From Mycobacterium sp. MYCO198283 (GTDB taxonomy: Bacteria; Actinomycetota; Actinomycetes; Mycobacteriales; Mycobacteriaceae), in the NCBI RefSeq assembly GCF_021213805.1, contig NZ_JAJQJI010000005.1:248001-312000 (forward strand): a DNA stretch of 64,000 nucleotides. The letters are read 5' to 3'. Position 1 is the first letter of the stretch; each line of letters opens with the position of its first letter. Positions 58,179 to 64,000 of the stretch are shown here, piece by piece. The notes under the pieces are model-generated. The model was not told where the DNA came from, did no database searches, and was given only the letters and a program-made list of their open reading frames with translations. A program made the position numbers and the translations under genes.

Positions 58179-58420
58179 TGCCCGACACGGACAGTGAACC
58201 GGGCGACCGGCGGTGGCGGTCATGGGAGACGCTGCAGAGGATCTTCGATGACATGGACCAGTTCCGGCGGTCACCGGAAGGCCAGCGGCTCCAGGCCGAG
58301 AGGGAGGGCGAGGTCGACAGGCACCTGCCCGGACAGGTTCTTCGACCTGCGAATTCTTCGACCTGCGAAACGAGACGCATGCAGCGCCGGCCTCGGACAC
58401 GTTCCCTGTTGCCGCTCTGA
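58178..58420 (+). CDS. small frame behind the toxin gene, probably frameshifted
   Basis: An 80-codon frame starts at an ATG overlapping the toxin stop (TGATG). Its first 55 residues look like a protein (PDTDSEPGDRRWRSWETLQRI, FDDMDQFRRSPEGQRLQAER). It then meets a perfect 16-bp tandem duplication (58338-58369) that shifts the frame, and the remaining residues look random. It may be a degraded third gene of the toxin-antitoxin operon. Confidence 0.4.
   Translation: MPDTDSEPGDRRWRSWETLQRIFDDMDQFRRSPEGQRLQAEREGEVDRHLPGQVLRPANSSTCETRRMQRRPRTRSLLPL
58338..58369. repeat. perfect 16-bp tandem duplication
   Basis: TTCTTCGACCTGCGAA occurs twice in direct succession (58338-58353, 58354-58369). Sixteen bases is not a multiple of three, so the second copy changes the reading frame of the small gene it lies in. 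Confidence 0.95.
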
Positions 58421-58567
58421 AGGCAGTCGTTTCAAGGGATCCGCGGACGTCGGTCCCCGCCCACTGCGAGTCCCACCGAACGGGGTGCCACCCATTCAAT
58501 ACATAAAGGTCACGAACCATTTCTGATTCGTGACCTCTGTGCAGCGATTCGAAGGAACCGCTCGCTG

Positions 58568-58650
58568 TGGGCGAAGGGGGACTTGAACCCCCACGTCCCG
58601 AAGGACACTGGCACCTGAAGCCAGCGCGTCTGCCATTCCGCCACTCGCCC
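58568..58650 (-). tRNA. leuT: tRNA-Leu, anticodon CAG
   Basis: The 83-nt cloverleaf has a 7-bp acceptor stem (GGGCGAG with TTCGCCC, last pair G-U), a TGGCGGAATGGCAGACGCG D-arm, an anticodon stem CTGGC/GCCAG with loop TTCAGGT (anticodon CAG, reads CUG), the long variable arm of class II tRNAs (TGTCCTTCGGGACG) and T-loop GTTCAAGTC. CCA is not encoded. It lies upstream of fhaA on the opposite strand, as leuT does in M. tuberculosis. Confidence 0.96.
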
Positions 58651-58895
58651 GGACGACGATGGACTGTAACACGGCGGCGGGCACCGAAACCAACTCGCTA
58701 CGAGGCCGTCCGACGGGCCCGTCACCGGTGCCCAACGCCGACCGGATGAGCCCTGACCTGCGGCGTCGTGATTCTCAGAGTTCTCATGGTGCCGCTGGAG
58801 GGCCGTTGGCCGATACCATGCAGTGAACAATTTGCACAGTAGGACACACCGGCAACATCGCAGGCGGTGACGACGAGCAAGGGCAGGCGGTGAGA

Positions 58896-60272
58896 ATGAG
58901 CTTCGTCAAGCGGATCGAACGCAAGCTCGAGGCCTCCGTCGGTGACGCCGCTGCCCGCATGTTCGGCGGCACCATCGTTCCGCAGGAAGTCGAGTCGGCG
59001 CTACAACGTGAGGCCGACGACGGTGTCCGCACGGTGGGTGGCGGACGTCGGCTTGCGCCGAACGAGTACGTCATCACGCTCGGCCCCACCGACCACCGCA
59101 AGGTGACAGCCGATCCGGACATCACGCCGGATACGTTCGCCAAGCACCTGAACGGATACATTCGGGAGCAAGGTTGGCAAACGTATGGTGATGTGGTTGT
59201 CAGGTTCGAGCAGTCGGCCGGCCTTCATACCGGCCAGTTTCGGGCGCGCGGTGTGGTCAATCCGGACGCCACGCCTCCCCGACCCACACCCCGCCATCCA
59301 GACCACGCGCACAACGCAGAACCAGGAGTAGTACGCATGACCGACAACCCCAGTTACCGCGCCGGCCAGGGACAGGGGCGGCCAGCAGACGACTACTACG
59401 ACGACCGCTACGGCCGCCCGCAGGACGATCCCCGCGGCGCCGGCCCGGATCCGCGCGCGCCCTACCCGGATCAGGGCGGCTACCCGCCGCCGCCCGCTGA
59501 GCCGAACTACCCGCCGCGCGGTGGTTACGACCGGGGCGGCTACCCGGATCAGGGCGGCTACGCCCCGGCCCCGCCGCCCTACGAGCCGCGCCCGCCGGCC
59601 GGTTACGGCCAACCCCCCGGCGGCGGCTATGACCAGGGCTATCCGCAGCAGGGCCCCGGCGGCGGCTACGGGCAGCCCGCCGGTCCGCCGGGCGGCTACG
59701 GCGACTACGACTACGGCCGCGCACCCGCCGCGCCGGGACGCCACGAGGAGCCGGCCGGTGGCGGCTATCCCGACCAGGGTGGCTACGGCCGCCCCGGCGG
59801 CGGCTACGGCGACTACGAGCAGCCGAGCTACCAGCCGCAGTCCTACGGACGCCAGGACTACGCGCAGCCCGACTACGGCCGTTACGACCAGCCGGGCGGC
59901 GGCTACGAGCAGGGCGGCGGATACGACTACGGCCAGGGCGGCTATGGCGGTTACGACCAGCCCGCCGGCGGCGGCTACGGCGCGGCGAGCTCGGTGACGC
60001 TGCAGCTCGACGACGGCAGCGGCCGCACCTACCAGCTGCGCGAGGGCGCGAACATCATCGGCCGCGGCCAGGATGCGCAGTTCCGGCTGCCCGACACCGG
60101 TGTGTCACGCCGCCACCTGGAGATCCGCTGGGACGGCCAGGTCGCCTTGCTGACGGACCTGAACTCCACCAACGGCACCACCGTGAACAACGCCCCGGTG
60201 CAGGAGTGGCAGCTGGCCGATGGCGACGTCATCCGACTGGGCCATTCGGAGATCATCGTCCGCGTCCATTGA
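58896..60272 (+). CDS. fhaA: FhaA, FHA-domain adaptor of cell-wall synthesis
   Basis: The 458-residue protein has an N-terminal DUF3662 domain (1-125: RIERKLEASVGDAAARMFGGTIVPQEVESAL...). A long disordered Gly/Tyr/Pro/Gln-rich linker (about 145-365) follows, then a C-terminal FHA domain (VTLQLDDGSGRTYQLREG, NIIGRGQDAQFRLPDTGVSRRH, LNSTNGTTVNN). FhaA binds phosphothreonine on partners such as the pseudokinase domain of MviN and regulates peptidoglycan precursor flipping. AGGCGG (58885-58890) favours ATG 58896 over GTG 58890. A hairpin follows at 60284. Confidence 0.97.
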   Translation: MSFVKRIERKLEASVGDAAARMFGGTIVPQEVESALQREADDGVRTVGGGRRLAPNEYVITLGPTDHRKVTADPDITPDTFAKHLNGYIREQGWQTYGDVVVRFEQSAGLHTGQFRARGVVNPDATPPRPTPRHPDHAHNAEPGVVRMTDNPSYRAGQGQGRPADDYYDDRYGRPQDDPRGAGPDPRAPYPDQGGYPPPPAEPNYPPRGGYDRGGYPDQGGYAPAPPPYEPRPPAGYGQPPGGGYDQGYPQQGPGGGYGQPAGPPGGYGDYDYGRAPAAPGRHEEPAGGGYPDQGGYGRPGGGYGDYEQPSYQPQSYGRQDYAQPDYGRYDQPGGGYEQGGGYDYGQGGYGGYDQPAGGGYGAASSVTLQLDDGSGRTYQLREGANIIGRGQDAQFRLPDTGVSRRHLEIRWDGQVALLTDLNSTNGTTVNNAPVQEWQLADGDVIRLGHSEIIVRVH

Positions 60273-60283
60273 GGTCGGGGCGG

Positions 60284-60306
60284 GGGTGAAGCTGCGGGCT
60301 TCACCC
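60284..60306 (+). terminator. intrinsic terminator between fhaA and fhaB
   Basis: A perfect 9-bp stem (GGGTGAAGC/GCTTCACCC) with loop TGCGG begins 12 bp after the fhaA stop and is followed by TCGTTTCG. It should end or attenuate the fhaA transcript and separate it from the fhaB-pstP-rodA-pbpA unit. Confidence 0.75.
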
Positions 60307-60394
60307 TCGTTTCGACTGTCGTCCAAGTATCGTGACGTTGCCGAGTGGCCTCGATGTGGCGACGGCATGACCGTGGGACGGAAAGGGACGCCGG

Positions 60395-60859
60395 ATGCAG
60401 GGTTTGGTGCTGCAGCTGTCGCGCGTCGGTTTCCTTCTCCTGCTGTGGCTTTTCATCTGGTCGGTGTTGCGGATTCTGCGGACCGACCTCTATGCGCCCA
60501 CCGGTGCGGTCATGGTGCGGCGCGGTCTTCCGCTGCGCGGCACGCTGCTGCCGTCCCGTAACAGGCGCATCGCGCGCCACCTCGTCGTCACCGAGGGCGC
60601 GCTCGCCGGCACCCGGATCACGCTGTCCAGCCAGCCGGTGCTCATCGGCCGCGCCGACGATTCGACGCTCGTGCTCACCGACGACTACGCCTCGACGCGC
60701 CACGCGCGGCTGTCTCCTCGCGGCTCCGACTGGTACGTCGAAGACCTAGGATCGACCAACGGCACATATCTCGACAGGGCGAAGGTGACGACGGCGGTAC
60801 GGGTTCCGATTGGCACGCCGGTACGAATCGGCAAGACGGTCATCGAGCTGCGCCCGTGA
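60395..60859 (+). CDS. fhaB: FhaB (FipA), membrane-anchored FHA protein
   Basis: The 154-residue protein has one N-terminal transmembrane helix (about 10-28), the conserved TDLYAPTGAVM segment containing Thr36, the residue phosphorylated by PknA/PknB in M. tuberculosis, and a C-terminal FHA domain (PVLIGRADDSTLVLTDDYAS, STNGTYLDRAKV). It links kinase signalling to FtsZ/FtsQ-dependent division under oxidative stress. Its stop is the first base triplet of the 26-bp tandem repeat that leads to pstP. Confidence 0.96.
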   Translation: MQGLVLQLSRVGFLLLLWLFIWSVLRILRTDLYAPTGAVMVRRGLPLRGTLLPSRNRRIARHLVVTEGALAGTRITLSSQPVLIGRADDSTLVLTDDYASTRHARLSPRGSDWYVEDLGSTNGTYLDRAKVTTAVRVPIGTPVRIGKTVIELRP

Positions 60860-60934
60860 CGCCGCGCACGCGAGGAGCGAGATGACGCCGCGCACGCGAG
60901 GAGCGAGATGACGGCGCGCACGCGAGGAGCGACG
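60857..60934. repeat. three 26-bp tandem repeats with RBS copies and two overlapping mini-ORFs before pstP
   Basis: Three consecutive 26-bp units (60857-60882, 60883-60908, 60909-60934; the third differs at three bases) fill the whole fhaB-pstP gap. Each unit begins with the TGA of one frame and contains GCGAGGAGCGA, a ribosome-binding site. The first two end in the A of an ATG that starts a nine-residue frame: MTPRTRGAR at 60882-60911 and MTARTRGAT at 60908-60937. Each stop overlaps the next start (ATGA, then GTGA at pstP). The stop-start chain runs unbroken from mini-ORF 1 through mini-ORF 2 into pstP. Confidence 0.9.
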
Positions 60935-62412
60935 TGACTCTCGTCCTGCGCTACGCCGCGCGTAGCGACCGCGGGCTCGTCCGTGCCAACAACGAGGATT
61001 CGGTGTATGCCGGCGCCCGGCTGCTGGCGTTGGCCGACGGCATGGGTGGGCACGCGGCCGGTGAGGTGGCGTCGCAACTGGTCATCGCGGCGCTGGCCCA
61101 CCTCGACGACGACGAGCCCGGTGGCGACCTGCTCCGCAAGCTCGAGGAGGCGGTACGCGAAGGCAACGAGGCCATTGCCGCACAGGTCGAGATGGATCCC
61201 GAACTCGACGGCATGGGCACTACGCTCACCGCGATCCTGTTCGCCGGTAACCGCCTCGGCCTGGTGCACATCGGAGACTCCCGGGGCTATTTGATGCGTG
61301 ACGGCGAGCTCACGCAGATCACCAAGGACGACACCTTCGTCCAGACCCTCGTCGACGAGGGCCGCATCACCGCCGAAGAGGCGCACAGCCATCCGCAGCG
61401 GTCGCTGATCATGCGGGCGCTGACCGGCCACGAAGTCGAGCCGACGCTCATCATGCGTGAGGCGCGCGTCGGCGACCGCTATCTGCTGTGCTCCGACGGG
61501 CTCTCGGATCCGGTCAGCCACGAGACCATTGCCGAGGCGCTGCGCATCGAGGACGTCAGCGAAAGCGCCGACCGTCTCATCGAATTGGCGTTGCGCGGCG
61601 GCGGACCCGACAACGTGACGGTGGTGGTCGCCGATGTGGTCGACTACGACTACGGCCAGACCCGCCCCATCCTCGCCGGGGCCGTGTCCGGTGACGACGG
61701 TGAGGTGGCCACCCCCAACACCGCGGCCGGTCGCGCGTCGGCACTGCGACCCCGCCCGGAGGCGCCCAAGCGGGCGGCGGAACCCGAACCGCCACCGAAG
61801 AAGTCGCGTTCGCGGCGGCGGATCTTCATGGCGCTCGCGGTCGTCCTGCTGCTGGTGCTCGCCGGGCTCGCGCTGGCGCGCTGGATCATTCGCACCAACT
61901 ACTACGTGGTCGCCAACAACGGCACGGTGTCGATCATGCGCGGCGTGCAGGGCTCGATCCTCGGCTTTCCGCTGTCCGAACCGCACCTCACCGGCTGCCT
62001 CAACAACCGCAACCAGCTCTCGCTGGTGACCCCGGGCACCGAGGACGACGGCGACTGCCAGCCGCTCGGGGTCGACGACCTACGGCCGCCCGAGCGGGCG
62101 CAGGTCAACGCGGGACTGCCCGGCGGGTCACTCGACGAGGCGATCAGCCAGATCGACGCGCTGGCAACGTCTTCCGTCCTACCGATCTGCCCGGCGCGGC
62201 CTGTCACCCGCACGACGTCGGCGCCTCCCCCGGCATCGTCGCCCACCAGTCGGCCCCCGGCACCATCGTCACCGGCGCCATCAACGGCGCCGTCGCCGTC
62301 GCCGTCGCCGTCGGCACCACCCGGGCCGACGCCCACCGGGCCCGCGCCTGGACCGACCACGTTGTCGCCGCCGCCACCGGAACCGGGGACGAACTGCCGG
62401 GCGGCGTCATGA
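60934..62412 (+). CDS. pstP: PstP, PP2C Ser/Thr phosphatase
   Basis: The 492-residue protein has a PP2C catalytic domain (1-240) with metal-binding motifs NNEDS, ADGMGGH (Asp35), GDSRGYL, CSDGLSD and GGPDNVT. A juxtamembrane Arg/Lys-rich segment and one transmembrane helix (about 298-318) follow, then an extracellular domain of about 190 residues ending in a Pro/Ser/Thr-rich tail. It reverses phosphorylation by PknA/PknB and sets cell-wall synthesis and division rates. The GTG start lies at the end of the third 26-bp repeat. Its stop overlaps the rodA ATG (ATGA). Confidence 0.97.
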   Translation: MTLVLRYAARSDRGLVRANNEDSVYAGARLLALADGMGGHAAGEVASQLVIAALAHLDDDEPGGDLLRKLEEAVREGNEAIAAQVEMDPELDGMGTTLTAILFAGNRLGLVHIGDSRGYLMRDGELTQITKDDTFVQTLVDEGRITAEEAHSHPQRSLIMRALTGHEVEPTLIMREARVGDRYLLCSDGLSDPVSHETIAEALRIEDVSESADRLIELALRGGGPDNVTVVVADVVDYDYGQTRPILAGAVSGDDGEVATPNTAAGRASALRPRPEAPKRAAEPEPPPKKSRSRRRIFMALAVVLLLVLAGLALARWIIRTNYYVVANNGTVSIMRGVQGSILGFPLSEPHLTGCLNNRNQLSLVTPGTEDDGDCQPLGVDDLRPPERAQVNAGLPGGSLDEAISQIDALATSSVLPICPARPVTRTTSAPPPASSPTSRPPAPSSPAPSTAPSPSPSPSAPPGPTPTGPAPGPTTLSPPPPEPGTNCRAAS

Positions 62413-63827
62413 CGACGCAGCCGCAGTCCCCGGTGACGGTCACGCCGCCGCTGCCCAACCGCCGCAACGCCGAATTGCTGCTGCTCGGCTATGCGGCGGT
62501 GATCACGACCGTGGCGCTGCTGATCGTCGAGGTGAACCAGGAGCAGGGGCTCGGTCCGGACCTCCTGCTGTACACCTTCGGCTACCTCGGGCTGTTCGGG
62601 GTGGCGCACCTGGCGATCCGCCGCTTCGCGCCCTACGCCGACCCGCTGCTGCTGCCGGTGGTCGCCCTGCTGAACGGTCTCGGCCTGGTCATGATCCACC
62701 GGCTCGACCTTCCGGAGGCGGAGCTGACCCCCGGCGTGTCGAGCGGTCCCAGCGCCACCCAGCAGATGCTCTGGACGCTGCTCGGCGTCGTCGCGTTCGT
62801 GGTCGTCGTCGTGCTGCTCCGCGATCACCGGGTGCTGGCGCGCTACGGCTACGTGTGCGGGCTCACCGGCCTCGTGCTGCTGGCCATCCCGGCGGTGCTG
62901 CCCTCGTCGGTCTCGGAGCAGAACGGCGCCAAGATCTGGATCGAGTTGCCGTTCTTCAGCATTCAGCCGGCGGAGTTCTCGAAGATCCTGCTGCTGGTGT
63001 TCTTCGCCGCCGTGCTGGTCGACAAGCGCGACCTGTTCACCAGTGCCGGCAAGCACGTGCTGGGCGCCACGCTGCCGCGCCCGCGCGATCTCGCGCCGCT
63101 GCTCGCCGGCTGGATCATCTCGGTCGGCGTGATGGTGTTCGAGAAGGACCTCGGCACCTCGCTGCTGCTGTACGCGTCCTTTCTGGTGCTGCTCTACATC
63201 GCCACCGAGCGGATCAGCTGGGTGGTGCTCGGGTTGACGCTCTTCGCCGCGGGAAGCGTTGCGGCATACCGCATCTTCGACCACGTACAGCTGCGGGTGC
63301 AGACCTGGCTGGACCCGTTCGCCGACCCCGACGGCGCCGGCTACCAGATGGTGCAGTCGCTGTTCAGCTTCGCCACCGGCGGCATCTTCGGCACCGGGCT
63401 CGGCAACGGCCAGCCCGGCACGGTTCCGGCGGCCTCCACCGACTTCATCATCGCAGCGGTCGGCGAGGAGCTCGGTCTGGTCGGCTTCGCCGGCGTGCTG
63501 ATGCTCTACACGATCGTCATCGTCCGCGGGCTGCGCACGTCGATCGCGGTGCGCGACAGCTTCGGCAAACTGCTGGCCGCGGGGCTGGCGTGCACGCTGG
63601 CGATCCAGCTGTTCATCGTCGTCGGCGGTGTCACCAAGCTCATCCCGCTGACGGGGCTGACGACGCCGTGGCTGTCCTACGGCGGCTCCTCGCTGCTCGC
63701 CAACTACGTGCTGCTGGCGATCCTGGTGCGGATCTCCCATGCCGCCCGCCAACCGCTCGACACCAAACCGGTCTCACCGCGCACCTCGATCGCGGCGGCC
63801 GGCACGGAGGTGATCGAGCGGGTATGA
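62409..63827 (+). CDS. rodA: RodA, SEDS-family peptidoglycan glycosyltransferase
   Basis: The 472-residue protein has about ten to twelve transmembrane helices and SEDS landmarks: KIWIELPFFSIQPAEFSKIL, the catalytic-loop region VMVFEKDLGTSLLLYASF, ATGGIFGTGLGNGQPG and AVGEELGLVGF, PLTGLTTPWLSYGGSSLL. It polymerises glycan strands together with the class B transpeptidase PbpA encoded next. It is translationally coupled to pstP and pbpA (ATGA at both ends). Confidence 0.97.
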   Translation: MTTQPQSPVTVTPPLPNRRNAELLLLGYAAVITTVALLIVEVNQEQGLGPDLLLYTFGYLGLFGVAHLAIRRFAPYADPLLLPVVALLNGLGLVMIHRLDLPEAELTPGVSSGPSATQQMLWTLLGVVAFVVVVVLLRDHRVLARYGYVCGLTGLVLLAIPAVLPSSVSEQNGAKIWIELPFFSIQPAEFSKILLLVFFAAVLVDKRDLFTSAGKHVLGATLPRPRDLAPLLAGWIISVGVMVFEKDLGTSLLLYASFLVLLYIATERISWVVLGLTLFAAGSVAAYRIFDHVQLRVQTWLDPFADPDGAGYQMVQSLFSFATGGIFGTGLGNGQPGTVPAASTDFIIAAVGEELGLVGFAGVLMLYTIVIVRGLRTSIAVRDSFGKLLAAGLACTLAIQLFIVVGGVTKLIPLTGLTTPWLSYGGSSLLANYVLLAILVRISHAARQPLDTKPVSPRTSIAAAGTEVIERV

Positions 63828-64000
63828 ACACCTCGCTGCGCCGTGTGTCGCTCGCCGTGATGGCGCTCATCGTGTTGCTGCTGGCCAACGCGACGCTCAC
63901 CCAGGTCATCACCGCCGACGGGCTGCGGTCCGATCCGCGCAACCAGCGGGTGCTCCTCGACGAGTACTCGCGGCAGCGCGGCCAGATCTCGGCCGGCGCG
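63824..64000 (+). CDS. pbpA: PbpA, class B penicillin-binding protein, 3' part beyond window
   Basis: The 59 residues present (MNTSLRRVSLAVMALIVLLL through TADGLRSDPRNQRVLLDEYS to GQISAGA) match the N-terminus of mycobacterial PbpA: a short cytosolic part, one membrane helix and the start of the dimerisation domain. The ATG overlaps the rodA stop. The transpeptidase domain lies outside the window. Confidence 0.95.
   Translation, partial: MNTSLRRVSLAVMALIVLLLANATLTQVITADGLRSDPRNQRVLLDEYSRQRGQISAGA

Overview
The window is high-GC actinobacterial chromosome and almost certainly comes from a mycobacterium, probably a fast-growing Mycolicibacterium-type species. The reasons are a complete type VII secretion (ESX) locus with PE, PPE and WXG100 genes, EspR, WhiB6, EthA/EthR and an Hns-like PAKKA-repeat protein, and the FhaA-FhaB-PstP-RodA-PbpA division/cell-wall operon. 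No database could be searched; family names rest on recognised motifs and remembered family sequences.

Layout. (1) Positions 1-27,000 follow, in order, the backbone known from M. tuberculosis Rv3843c-Rv3862c: DUF4328 protein, sodA, an Rv3847-like protein, a TMEM165/Gdt1-type manganese exporter behind a yybP-ykoY riboswitch, espR, a DUF6474 protein, hns, rraA, ethA/ethR, a PHP-domain protein, gltD, gltB and whiB6. Extra genes are inserted into this backbone: a rhodanese, an ImmA/IrrE-type metallopeptidase with a MAB_1171c-type membrane partner next to espR, an NPG-repeat surface protein, a YcnI-CopC-CopD copper operon, a TipA-like MerR regulator, an SOS-controlled dinB, a TetR regulator and an F420-type oxidoreductase. 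(2) Positions 27,137-49,300 are one ESX locus on the plus strand. An accessory module (XRE regulator, DUF4226, EspC-like, DUF2694, a 555-residue candidate substrate, a YbaB-like protein) precedes the core genes eccC (split in two), PE, PPE, two esx genes, espG, eccB, an espI-like ATPase, eccD, mycP, eccE and eccA. Gene sizes and the ...espG-espI-eccD-mycP-eccE-eccA order match ESX-2 best, but eccB sits after espG and eccC is cut in front of its first ATPase domain. (3) Positions 49,300-58,500 are accessory: a GGDEF/EAL protein, SRPBCC and aminoglycoside-phosphotransferase-fold proteins, a phosphoribosyltransferase of atypical composition followed by the 3' remnant of a related gene, a GNAT protein, a DCC/SDR pair, a Ser/Thr kinase and a TacA/TacT-like toxin-antitoxin pair. 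(4) From 58,568 come tRNA-Leu(CAG) and the oriC-proximal operon fhaA, fhaB, pstP, rodA, pbpA (cut by the window end).

How it works together. Manganese handling (Mn-type SodA, Mn riboswitch, Mn exporter) forms one theme; ESX secretion with its regulators EspR and WhiB6 forms another; phospho-threonine signalling and septal/lateral peptidoglycan synthesis (kinase substrates FhaA/FhaB, phosphatase PstP, RodA/PbpA) forms the last. The most unusual points are the rearranged ESX locus whose second and third EccC ATPase sites lack the Walker A lysine, the EspR-neighbouring metallopeptidase/membrane pair, the gene-replacement scar at the phosphoribosyltransferase, and a triplicated 26-bp ribosome-binding-site repeat encoding two mini-ORFs in front of pstP.
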